A stretch of 44,506 nucleotides of DNA from Candidatus Sulfopaludibacter sp. SbA3. GTDB taxonomy: Bacteria; Acidobacteriota; Vicinamibacteria; Vicinamibacterales; UBA2999. The stretch covers positions 1-44,506 of the forward strand of contig CAMCNL010000003.1 in NCBI GenBank assembly GCA_945876205.1. The letters run 5' to 3'. This document shows positions 1 to 7,487 of the stretch, in pieces. The translations under genes and the position numbers were made by a program. Within the stretch, counting starts at the first letter, position 1, and every line of letters starts with the position of its first letter. Below the pieces are notes generated by a model. The model saw only the letters and a program-made list of their open reading frames with translations. It ran no database searches and was not told the origin of the DNA.

Positions 1-640
1 TGATCGCGTGCGCGCCCTGAGAGCCGCCAAAGACTAGGACCCGAGCCGCCCCTGGCGGCCTGAGTGCGGGGTCCCCATCGCGCCTGCGCGATGGGGTGCC
101 AATGTCATGACCATGTGCCCCCTCGTTCTGGAAGAATTCCGGCCTCACCGGGTTGCCCGACACGAACGACTTGCCACCGAAGAATCGAACCGCCTCCTGA
201 TACGTGACCGCCGCGGCGTTGACGACCGGCGCCAGCAGCCGGTTGGTCATGCCGGGCATCGCGTTCTGTTCCATCAGTAGCGTCGGGATGCCGCGCAACG
301 CCGCGAGCAGCACCACCGGTCCCGAGCTGTAGCCGCCGACGCCAATCACGACCGACGGCCGCCGTCTCGAAATCACCTGCGCGGCGTCGAGGGCGCTGAG
401 CGGCAGCAGCGCGACCCCACGCGCGAGCGACTGCAGTGACTTGCCCTTGAGTCCCGCGCTGCGGATCACGTCGAGCGTGAAGCCTTCGCGCGGGACGACC
501 CGCGCCTCGAGGCCCGCGGCCGTGCCAACGAACGTCACCTGGGCGTCCGGCACGCGCGACATGAGCTCGCGCGCGACCGCGATGCCCGGAAACAAGTGCC
601 CGCCCGTTCCTCCGCCAGCAATCAGCACTGATAACGCCAT
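1..640 (-). CDS. murG: MurG, lipid II synthase (N-terminal part, cut by window edge)
   Basis: Transfers GlcNAc from UDP-GlcNAc to lipid I to make lipid II on the inner face of the membrane. About 213 residues are present of the roughly 360 usual, and the C-terminal half lies left of base 1. Visible family motifs are the N-terminal glycine loop GGGTGGHLFPG (about residues 9-19), GVGGYSSGP, MEQNAMPG, GNPVR and, near the window edge, GGSQGA of the nucleotide-sugar domain. The ATG at 638-640 directly follows the ftsW stop (TGAATG), so the two genes are translationally linked. The segment coded by about 60-105 is rich in Arg, Pro and Gly and looks like a short lineage-specific insertion before GGSQGA. 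The frame is open to base 1. Confidence 0.95.
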   Translation of the reverse strand, partial: MALSVLIAGGGTGGHLFPGIAVARELMSRVPDAQVTFVGTAAGLEARVVPREGFTLDVIRSAGLKGKSLQSLARGVALLPLSALDAAQVISRRRPSVVIGVGGYSSGPVVLLAALRGIPTLLMEQNAMPGMTNRLLAPVVNAAAVTYQEAVRFFGGKSFVSGNPVRPEFFQNEGAHGHDIGTPSRRRDGDPALRPPGAARVLVFGGSQGAHAI

Positions 641-1744
641 TCATCGCGCTTCGGCGGACTCGTGCTGCGAGATGTTCAACAGCACTCCCATTCCCAGCAG
701 GTTCATCAGGAGCGACGACCCGCCAAAACTCATGAGCGGCAGCGGAATGCCTTTGGTCGGCATCAGTCCGAGCACGACGCTCATGTTCACGAACGCCTGC
801 ACGGCGATCATCGTGGTCAGGCCGAGGGCCACGAACGAGCCGAACGTGTCTTCGGCGCGCATCGAGATCCGCAGGCCGCGCCACGCGATCACGCAGAAGC
901 AGATCAGGATGCCGGAGGCGCCGATGATGCCGAGCTCTTCGCCGACGACGGCGAAGATGAAGTCGGTGTGCGGCTCGGGCAGGTAGAACAACTTCTGTAC
1001 GCCCGCCATCAACCCTCGGCCGAAGACGCCGCCCGTCCCGACCGCGATGAGCGACTGGATGATCTGAAAACCATCGCCGAGCGGATCGGCCCACGGATCC
1101 CAGAACGCCATCAGGCGGCGGCGGCGATAGGGCGCGCTGACCAACACGAGGTAGAGCGCGGGGAGCGCGCACAGCACCGAGCCGATGAAATATTTGTAGT
1201 GAAGGCCAGCCGCGAAGACCATCATCGCGACCACCAGCAGCAGCGACATCGCGGTGCCGAAGTCGGGCTGGAGCAGGATCAGGCCGACCAACCCGCCGAC
1301 CACGATGGCGATCGGCATGAGGGAATACGCCAGGTCGTCGATGCGGTGACGGCGCTTTTCGAGGATCAGCGCCGTGAAGAGCACGCAACCGATCTTTGCC
1401 AGCTCCGACGGCTGCACGCCGAAGCCGGCGACCGAGAACCAGCGGCGCGTGCCGTTCACCGGGCGACTGAAGAGGACGCCGACGAGCATCAACGCGACCA
1501 GCCCCAGGAGCGCCCACACGAACTTCTCGTTGCGGTAGGTGCGGTAGTCGATGCGCATGGTGATGGCGAGCACGGCGATCCCCAGCACCGCCCAGAGCGC
1601 CTGCTTGGTGACGAAGAGATAGGGCTGCTGGAAGCGCTCGAGCGCCACCAGCGCCGAGGCGCTGTAGACCATGACGATGCTCGCGCACACGAGCAGGAGC
1701 GTCGCGGTGAACAGGACCCGGTCAGATTTGAGTTTTCTCGCCAT
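641..1744 (-). CDS. ftsW: FtsW, septal peptidoglycan polymerase (SEDS family)
   Basis: SEDS glycosyltransferase that polymerises lipid II at the division septum together with FtsI. It has 367 residues, close to the family's usual length without long tails, and about ten hydrophobic membrane segments. Family signatures are visible: VNGTRRWFSVAGFGVQPSELAK in the middle, LLQPDFGTAM, the loop PEPHTDFIFAVVGEELG, and the C-terminal KGIPLPLMSFGGSSLL. ATG start at 1742-1744. No strong Shine-Dalgarno sequence is visible. Upstream is the 350-bp palindrome-rich gap that separates it from murD, so it may have its own promoter or depend on read-through. Its stop abuts the murG start. RodA is the alternative name, but the dcw position between murD and murG supports FtsW. 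Confidence 0.96.
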   Translation of the reverse strand: MARKLKSDRVLFTATLLLVCASIVMVYSASALVALERFQQPYLFVTKQALWAVLGIAVLAITMRIDYRTYRNEKFVWALLGLVALMLVGVLFSRPVNGTRRWFSVAGFGVQPSELAKIGCVLFTALILEKRRHRIDDLAYSLMPIAIVVGGLVGLILLQPDFGTAMSLLLVVAMMVFAAGLHYKYFIGSVLCALPALYLVLVSAPYRRRRLMAFWDPWADPLGDGFQIIQSLIAVGTGGVFGRGLMAGVQKLFYLPEPHTDFIFAVVGEELGIIGASGILICFCVIAWRGLRISMRAEDTFGSFVALGLTTMIAVQAFVNMSVVLGLMPTKGIPLPLMSFGGSSLLMNLLGMGVLLNISQHESAEAR

Positions 1745-2094
1745 TAAAGTTCTTTACTGTTGAGCCCGACACTTCTCTTGCGCGCCGGATTCCACCCGTG
1801 ATTAGCAGGGGCCGTAACCCGGGCTGCTAAGCAAGGTGGCGCCTCCGGGTTCCACCTGCGCGCGCTTTCGCAGATCGACTAGGATCTGCGGCGCGGACCT
1901 TTGACGGTCCGCGGCGTAAAGTGGTCAGCAGTCATCAGCCGGCAGCGGGATAGGACACCAACCTCGCAGACAGGGGTCGTCTGCGTTCCCAGCGGTAGGC
2001 TCCCATCCGCACAACCGACTGACGACTGCTCACCACTCACGCCCCGCGCAGGCTCAAACCTGCGCTCTGCAGGACACCGTGTAGCGCGAGGGCT
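1745..2094. other. 350-bp gap inside the dcw operon, filled with palindromes
   Basis: I see no convincing gene here; a short frame at 1901-2155 on the plus strand has no recognisable domain and overlaps hairpins. The gap holds at least five inverted repeats: 1802-1808/1824-1830 (TTAGCAG/CTGCTAA), 1869-1876/1883-1890 (CGCAGATC/GATCTGCG), 1892-1899/1906-1913 (CGCGGACC/GGTCCGCG), 2046-2052/2059-2065 (GCGCAGG/CCTGCGC) and 2085-2093/2098-2106 (CGCGAGGGC/GCCCTCGCG, running into murD). The phrase CCGG[AG]TTCCACC also occurs twice, near 1785 and 1844. In the rest of this operon neighbouring genes overlap or are a few bases apart, so this is an insertion-like region. Confidence 0.8.
1869..1913. repeat. 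Two adjacent REP-like hairpins
   Basis: Two perfect 8-bp inverted repeats stand side by side, one base apart: CGCAGATC with GATCTGCG around a 6-base loop (1869-1890), and CGCGGACC with GGTCCGCG around TTTGAC (1892-1913). The second has the same core as the hairpin inside murF at 5720-5740, so it belongs to a dispersed family rather than being a chance fold. Such pairs could form strong RNA hairpins that attenuate transcription or protect the upstream mRNA, which is an inference. Confidence 0.75.
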
Positions 2095-2106
2095 TCAGCC
2101 CTCGCG
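2085..2106. repeat. 9-bp-arm hairpin carrying the murD stop codon
   Basis: CGCGAGGGC (2085-2093) and GCCCTCGCG (2098-2106) are perfect inverted repeats around a 4-base loop. Read on the minus strand the loop is TGAA and its TGA is the murD stop. The last three murD codons, Arg-Glu-Gly, are therefore written by the hairpin arm. No T-tract follows, so a classic intrinsic terminator is not indicated. Confidence 0.75.
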
Positions 2107-3453
2107 TGACAACCGCGCGACCTCCTCCTTGAACACCCGTCCGCGTTCCGCGTAATCGCGGAACCAGTCAAAACTCGAGCACGCCGGCGCGAGCACTACC
2201 ACTCCGTCCGGCTGCGCCGCTTCGTTCGCACGCTGCACCGCCTCGCGCATCGACCGGGCCTCGATTACCGGCACGGTGCCTTCGAGCGCGGCGCGAACCA
2301 GCGGCGCCGCCTCGCCAATCGCCACGACCGCCGTGCCCCGCTTCGACATCGGCTCGCGCAGCTCGCCGAAGTCGCCGCCCTTGAAGCGTCCACCGACAAT
2401 CGCGACGACCCCGCGATCGAAGCTCTCGATCGACCGCTTCGCGGCCTCGACGTTGGTCGCCTTCGAGTCGTTGACGAAACGCACGCCGCCCACCACTCCC
2501 GCCGGTTCCATCACGTGCTCGAGCCCGTGGAATCCCTGCAGCGCCACGACCATCGCGTCCGTTGATGCGCCGGCCAGCGATGCGACGGCCGTCGCCGCGA
2601 GAACGTTGTTCAACATGTGGCGTCCGGTCAGTTCCACCGACGACAGCGGCAACAACCGCTCGGCCCCGGTGGCTGTTCGCCTGACGATCCATTCGCCATC
2701 GACGACGAAGCCCTCACCGATGCCGCCGGCGAGTGAAAACTGCACCTGCGTGGCGCCCGACCGGGCTGCACGCTGCACGACCCGCGGATCGTCGGCATTC
2801 ACAACCAGCCAGTCGCCTCCGGTCTGGCGCTCGAAGATGCGCGCCTTGGCGGACGCGTAGGCCTCGAACGTGGGATGCCGATCGAGATGGTCATCCGCGA
2901 GGTTCAGCCAGACAGCGATCCACGGATGAAACGTGGTCGTCGTCTCGAGCTGGAAGCTACTCGTCTCGACCACGTGCAACGTGTCGGGCGTCGACTGATC
3001 GACCTGGGCACTGAGCGGCACGCCGATGTTTCCGCCTACCAGCACGTGCTTCCCCGCCGCCGTCAGCATCCGTCCCACCAGCGTCGTCGTCGTCGACTTG
3101 CCCTTTGTGCCGGTGATGGCGATGACGCGTCCTGTGATCCATCGCGACGCAAGCTCGAGCTCGCCGATGATTTCGACGTTTTGTGCGCTCGCCGCGTCGA
3201 GGGCCGGCTGATCGAGCGGCACGCCCGGGCTCACGACCACGAGGTTCGCTGATTCGAATGTCTGAGCCTGATGTCCTCCGAGCTCGAGCACCACACCGGC
3301 GGCGCGCAGGCGATCCATCCCCTCGAACGAGTCGCGCGTTTCGCTGAGCGTCACGCGTGCGCCTCGCCGTGCGAGCAATTCCGCCGCCGCGATACCGCTT
3401 CGAGCCGCACCGACCACCACCACCCGCCGTCCAGCGACCGACAAAATGCCCAT
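2095..3453 (-). CDS. murD: MurD, UDP-MurNAc-L-Ala:D-Glu ligase
   Basis: Cytoplasmic ATP-dependent ligase that adds D-glutamate to UDP-MurNAc-L-alanine. Its 452 residues match the family length. There is an N-terminal Rossmann-like domain (VVVVGAARSGIAAAELL, residues 11-27), a central ATPase domain with GTKGKSTTT at 115-123 and a GNIGVPL segment, then the C-terminal ligase domain starting around HMLNNVLAA, with VNDSKATN and LAPACSSFDWFRDYAERG, both typical of MurD. ATG at 3451-3453, four bases downstream of the mraY stop. The stop codon lies in the loop of a strong hairpin, and the last residues come from that repeat. Confidence 0.97.
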   Translation of the reverse strand: MGILSVAGRRVVVVGAARSGIAAAELLARRGARVTLSETRDSFEGMDRLRAAGVVLELGGHQAQTFESANLVVVSPGVPLDQPALDAASAQNVEIIGELELASRWITGRVIAITGTKGKSTTTTLVGRMLTAAGKHVLVGGNIGVPLSAQVDQSTPDTLHVVETSSFQLETTTTFHPWIAVWLNLADDHLDRHPTFEAYASAKARIFERQTGGDWLVVNADDPRVVQRAARSGATQVQFSLAGGIGEGFVVDGEWIVRRTATGAERLLPLSSVELTGRHMLNNVLAATAVASLAGASTDAMVVALQGFHGLEHVMEPAGVVGGVRFVNDSKATNVEAAKRSIESFDRGVVAIVGGRFKGGDFGELREPMSKRGTAVVAIGEAAPLVRAALEGTVPVIEARSMREAVQRANEAAQPDGVVVLAPACSSFDWFRDYAERGRVFKEEVARLSREG

Positions 3454-3457
3454 GTCA

Positions 3458-4549
3458 TCACCGCAGCTTCAACGAGGTCAGGCTGAAGAGCGCGAAGATC
3501 ACCGCCAGGATCAGGAACCTGGAGATGATCTTTGGCTCGCTCCAGCCAATGAGCTCGAAGTGATGGTGAATGGGCGACATCTTGAACACGCGCTTGCCGG
3601 TCAGCTTGAACGAGCCCACCTGAATGACGACGGAGGCGGCTTCGAGAACGAAGATGCCGCCGACGATCGGCAGCAGCAGCTCCTGCTTGATCAGGATGCC
3701 GACCGTACCGAGCGCGCCGCCAAGCGCGAGCGATCCGACGTCACCCATGAAAATTTCGGCGGGGTACGAGTTGTACCAGAGGAACCCCAGGCTCGCGCCG
3801 ACGAGTGCGCCGCAGAAGATCGTCAGCTCCCCAGCCGGGGGGAAGCGCACCAGCAGCAGGTAGTCCGCGAGTACCGCGTGCCCCGTGACATACGACAGCG
3901 CCGTGAGCGCGGCGGCGGCAACGGCGAACGTGCTGATCGCCAGGCCGTCGAGGCCATCCGTCAGGTTGACCGCGTTGGTCCAGGCGACCAGCACGAAGGC
4001 CGCAAATGGCACGTACCCCCATCCCAGGTCGGGGATGAGATTCTTGAAAAACGGAAAGATCAGCCGCGTGTTGTAGAGCGGCGGGTTCTGTTCCGCCAGC
4101 ACGAGCAGCGCGATACCCACGCCGAGCGCGACGATGATCTGCAGCCCCATCTTGTAGCGGGGGATCAATCCGTGATGCGAGCGGCGGACGATCTTGAGGT
4201 AGTCGTCGGCAAAACCAACGGCGCCGAATCCAAGCGTCGCCAGCACGGCAATCCAGATGTAGGGGTTGGCGAGATCGGCCCAGAGCAGCGTCGGCACGAC
4301 CGCCGCCGTCAGGATCAACAGCCCGCCCATCGTCGGCGTCCCGGCCTTGGCGCGGTGCGACTGCGGCCCCTCCTGCCGGATGATCTGTCCGATCTGAAAA
4401 TCGCGGAGCTTGCGAATCAGCCAGGGGCCGAAGACGAGGCTGATGAGCAGCGCGGTGAGGCTGGCCGCCGCCGTGCGGAACGTGATGTAGCGCGTGACGT
4501 TGAGCACGCCAAACATCGGCGAGAGTGGCGGCAGCAGGTAATACAGCAT
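3458..4549 (-). CDS. mraY: MraY, phospho-MurNAc-pentapeptide translocase
   Basis: Integral membrane enzyme that moves phospho-MurNAc-pentapeptide from UDP to undecaprenyl phosphate, making lipid I. Its 363 residues and about ten membrane segments are normal. Signatures visible are [16 protein letters not shown] near the N-terminus, the acidic GFADDYLK, the metal and catalytic loop [10 protein letters not shown], and the C-terminal [14 protein letters not shown], the MraY HHH motif. The ATG overlaps the murF stop (TGATG arrangement), which indicates translational coupling. murD follows after four bases. Confidence 0.97.
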   Translation of the reverse strand: MLYYLLPPLSPMFGVLNVTRYITFRTAAASLTALLISLVFGPWLIRKLRDFQIGQIIRQEGPQSHRAKAGTPTMGGLLILTAAVVPTLLWADLANPYIWIAVLATLGFGAVGFADDYLKIVRRSHHGLIPRYKMGLQIIVALGVGIALLVLAEQNPPLYNTRLIFPFFKNLIPDLGWGYVPFAAFVLVAWTNAVNLTDGLDGLAISTFAVAAAALTALSYVTGHAVLADYLLLVRFPPAGELTIFCGALVGASLGFLWYNSYPAEIFMGDVGSLALGGALGTVGILIKQELLLPIVGGIFVLEAASVVIQVGSFKLTGKRVFKMSPIHHHFELIGWSEPKIISRFLILAVIFALFSLTSLKLR

Positions 4550-5961
4550 CAGGCGTGTTCCGCCGCGATGCGGTCGGCCACCACGTCGGTGCGCGTGCCG
4601 CGAGAGCCTTTGACGAGAACGACGTCGCCCGGCTTGATTGATGCCGCGGCCGCAGCGGCCGCCGCGTCGCTGCTCTCGAAATAATTGACGGCGGTCGGCG
4701 GCATTCCCGCCGTGACGGCGGCATCCGCCAGCGCACGCGCCGGCAGGCCACCGATCGCAAACAGCAGGTCAACACCCGCGGCGGCGGCGGCGCGTCCCGA
4801 CTGGCGGTGCAGGTCCGTCGAGTGCTCCCCGAGCTCGAGCATCTCGCCGAGGACCGCCACTTTTCGCGCCGCGCGCGTCTCGTGCGCGAGCACCTCGAGC
4901 GCGCGCTTCAGCGCGCTCGGGCTCGAGTTGTAGGAGTCGTCGATCAGCGTGATCCGGTCGCGCAACCGCCGCACAGCGCCGCGGCGATCCGATGGCGTCA
5001 GCCGCGACGCCGCCGCGGCGATCTCGGCAAGGCCGACACCGAAGTCAACGGCCACGGCGGTCGCCGCCAGTACGTTGGCGAGGTTGCCGCGTCCGAGGAG
5101 CGGGGTGTGCAGGTCGATCTCGCCCGCCGATGTCGTCACGTGCGCGCGCATCCCGTCGAGCCCCAGGTCTTCGACGGCCGTCGCGCGAACCGTTGCGCCC
5201 TCGGACATGCCGAACGTCAGCGTGCGTCCGGCGAAGCCGGCAGATCGTGTCATCACACGCGGGTCGTCGGCGTTGCAGACCAGCACGTGGGATGGACCGG
5301 CGCTCTCGAGAATCTCCGCCTTCGCATCAGCAATCGCGTCGGTCGAATCGAAGAATCCGATGTGCGCGTCGCCGACGTTCGTCCAGACGCGCACCTCCGG
5401 CTCGGCGATGGCGACGAGCGTACTGATCTCCCCGGCGTGATTCATCCCAAGTTCCATGACGGCAACGTCTGGCTGTTCGCGAAGCTGCATCAGCGACAGC
5501 GGCAACCCGATGTGATTGTTCAGATTCCCCTTGTTCTTCACGACGCGAAACCGCGCCGACAGAAATTCCGCGATCGTTTCCTTCGTCGTCGTCTTACCCG
5601 CGCTGCCGGTGATCGCGACGACACGCGTTCCCGACGCCTTCCGTACGGCGTGCGCCAGGTCCTGCAGCGCCTTGGTCGTATCGCCAACCTCTATGACCGC
5701 GGCAGCTTGCGCGATGCGGGGCGGACCTTTACGGTCCGCCAGCGCCTCCACGATCGCGCCCGCGGCGCCCCGGCTCAGCACGTCGCCAACGAACTCATGC
5801 CCGTCGAACCGCGCTCCGCGCAGCGCCACGAAAAGATCGCCGGGCCGGAGTGCGCGCGAATCCGTGGTGACGTGACCTACCACCTGATCGGGCTCACCCG
5901 ACACCATCCGGCCGCCGACCGCGTCGGCGATCCACTTCACCGTGAGGCGCAGTTCGCTCAC
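4549..5961 (-). CDS. murF: MurF, D-Ala-D-Ala-adding ligase
   Basis: Adds D-Ala-D-Ala to UDP-MurNAc-tripeptide, the last cytoplasmic step. It has 470 residues. An N-terminal substrate domain carries [18 protein letters not shown] (about 32-49), then the ATPase P-loop GSAGKTTTK at 119-127, [26 protein letters not shown], and [10 protein letters not shown] in the C-terminal domain. The start is GTG at 5959-5961, overlapping the murE stop in a GTGA junction, and the stop overlaps the mraY start. Residues about 74-81 are coded by a REP-like palindrome, an in-frame repeat inside an essential gene. The site falls in the variable stretch between the N-terminal domain and the P-loop domain, so it is probably tolerated. 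Confidence 0.96.
   Translation of the reverse strand: MSELRLTVKWIADAVGGRMVSGEPDQVVGHVTTDSRALRPGDLFVALRGARFDGHEFVGDVLSRGAAGAIVEALADRKGPPRIAQAAAVIEVGDTTKALQDLAHAVRKASGTRVVAITGSAGKTTTKETIAEFLSARFRVVKNKGNLNNHIGLPLSLMQLREQPDVAVMELGMNHAGEISTLVAIAEPEVRVWTNVGDAHIGFFDSTDAIADAKAEILESAGPSHVLVCNADDPRVMTRSAGFAGRTLTFGMSEGATVRATAVEDLGLDGMRAHVTTSAGEIDLHTPLLGRGNLANVLAATAVAVDFGVGLAEIAAAASRLTPSDRRGAVRRLRDRITLIDDSYNSSPSALKRALEVLAHETRAARKVAVLGEMLELGEHSTDLHRQSGRAAAAAGVDLLFAIGGLPARALADAAVTAGMPPTAVNYFESSDAAAAAAAASIKPGDVVLVKGSRGTRTDVVADRIAAEHA
5720..5740. repeat. REP-like palindrome inside murF
   Basis: GGCGGACC (5720-5727) and GGTCCGCC (5733-5740) form a perfect 8-bp inverted repeat around TTTAC. The core GCGGACC...GGTCCGC is shared with the intergenic hairpin at 1892-1913. 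It stays in frame in murF, coding about Ala-Asp-Arg-Lys-Gly-Pro-Pro-Arg. Confidence 0.75.
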
Positions 5962-7487
5962 CCAACTCGCGACTTCACCCGCCGCGCCTCCAGCGCCTCA
6001 CACGCCACCGCGACATCGTCGAACGGCAGCACACGTCCGTTGATCTCCTGGTACTTCTCGTGGCCCTTGCCGGCGATCAGGACGACGTCGCCCGATGCGG
6101 CGCTCTCGACGGCGCGGGCGATCGCCTCGCGGCGATCGATGATCGTCAGCACCTCGGCGCCGCGCTGCCTCGTCTCCGGCTCTGCGCCTCGCTTGACCTC
6201 GTCGATGATCCGGCCGGGATCCTCGCTTCGCGGGTTGTCGGACGTGACGACCACCACGTCGCTCAGCCTCGCGGCGACCATTCCCATCAACGGCCTCTTG
6301 GTGCGATCGCGATCGCCGCCGGCGCCGAACACCGTGATCAGCCGTCGCGGGGCAAGCGGCCGGGCGGTCTCGAGCAGGTTGCGCAGCGCGTCGTCGGTGT
6401 GCGCGTAATCCACCACCACGGTGATGTCGTCCGCGGACGACGAGGTCACCTCGAAGCGGCCCGGTACGCCGGGCAGCCTTTTCAAACCGGCCTCGATCGC
6501 CCCCAGCGGAATGCCGAGCGTGGCGGTCGCCCCGACCGCCGCGAGGATGTTGTAGACGTTCGGCCGGCCGACCAGCTTGGACGTCGCGTGGACGGTGCCT
6601 TGCGGCGTGCGCACGTCGAACTCCAGCCCTTCGAGCGAGAACGACAGCGGACCGGGCGTCACGTCTGCCGCGCGGTTGATCGCGTAGGTCACCGGCCGCG
6701 CAACCGTTTCCGCGAGCGTGACGCCGCGAGGATCGTCCACGTTGACGACTGACGGCGCGCCCTCGGGGAGCATTTCGAACAGCCGCCTTTTCGCGGTGAA
6801 GTAGTCCTCCATGTCGGCGTGGAAATCGAGATGGTCTCGCGTCAGGTTCGTGAAGATGCCCGCCGCGAACGTGATGCCGTCGACCCGGCGCAAGGCAAGC
6901 GCGTGCGACGACACTTCCATCACGCACGCGCCGCACCCGGCTGTGACCATCTGCCGCATCAACCCCTGCACCTCGGGCGCCTCCGGCGTGGTTCGCGTCG
7001 CCGCGAACTCGCGCGCGCCGACGCGATAGGTGACCGTGCCCATCAGCCCGGACGTGATCCCTGCCGCCTCGAAGATCGCGCTCACGAGGTAGCCGGTCGT
7101 CGTCTTGCCGTTCGTGCCAGTGATGCCAACGACCTGCATCTCGCGACTCGGGTGCCCGAACAACTCGGCGGCCAGCTGCGCCAGTGCGAGCCGCGCGTCG
7201 CTGACGAGGATCCACGGCACGCTCGACGGGGCACCCGGCGCCCGCTCCGCGACGACCACGGCCGCACCGCCGGCGATCGCCTGGGGCGCGAAGTCGGCGC
7301 CGTCGTCTTTGAACCCTCGCAGTGCGACAAAGACGGATCCCGGAGATGCCTGCCGCGAATCGTGTGTGACTCGCGAGCACGGAACATCGAGCGCGGCGGT
7401 GTGGGCGGGCACATCGGGTCGCCCGTCGGGTGGTAAGCCCGGTGGCAATGCGCGCACCCACGCCCCCAGCAGCTCGTGCACCGTCAT
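5958..7487 (-). CDS. murE: MurE, UDP-MurNAc-tripeptide synthetase (meso-DAP type)
   Basis: Adds the third residue of the stem peptide. With the start at 7487 it has 509 residues. Landmarks are THDSRQASPGSVFVALRG in the N-terminal domain, GTNGKTTT at 124-131, TRDHLDFH, VDYAHTDDALRN and the DNPR motif at 417-420. DNPR is associated with meso-diaminopimelate specificity, so the peptidoglycan is predicted to be DAP type. I chose the ATG at 7485-7487 because it overlaps the ftsI stop in an ATGA junction. An in-frame upstream start at 7535 would add 16 residues inside ftsI and is less likely. The gene overlaps murF by four bases downstream. Confidence 0.96.
   Translation of the reverse strand: MTVHELLGAWVRALPPGLPPDGRPDVPAHTAALDVPCSRVTHDSRQASPGSVFVALRGFKDDGADFAPQAIAGGAAVVVAERAPGAPSSVPWILVSDARLALAQLAAELFGHPSREMQVVGITGTNGKTTTGYLVSAIFEAAGITSGLMGTVTYRVGAREFAATRTTPEAPEVQGLMRQMVTAGCGACVMEVSSHALALRRVDGITFAAGIFTNLTRDHLDFHADMEDYFTAKRRLFEMLPEGAPSVVNVDDPRGVTLAETVARPVTYAINRAADVTPGPLSFSLEGLEFDVRTPQGTVHATSKLVGRPNVYNILAAVGATATLGIPLGAIEAGLKRLPGVPGRFEVTSSSADDITVVVDYAHTDDALRNLLETARPLAPRRLITVFGAGGDRDRTKRPLMGMVAARLSDVVVVTSDNPRSEDPGRIIDEVKRGAEPETRQRGAEVLTIIDRREAIARAVESAASGDVVLIAGKGHEKYQEINGRVLPFDDVAVACEALEARRVKSRVG

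Noticed and set aside
1901-2155. Small 84-codon gene in the murD-ftsW gap
   Set aside because: It runs through two hairpins and the murD end and has no recognisable features or ribosome binding site.
3446-6408. Long plus-strand frames opposite mraY, murF and murE
   Set aside because: Composition is Arg/Glu/Gln/Asp-rich and no family is recognisable; the minus-strand genes have complete motif sets.
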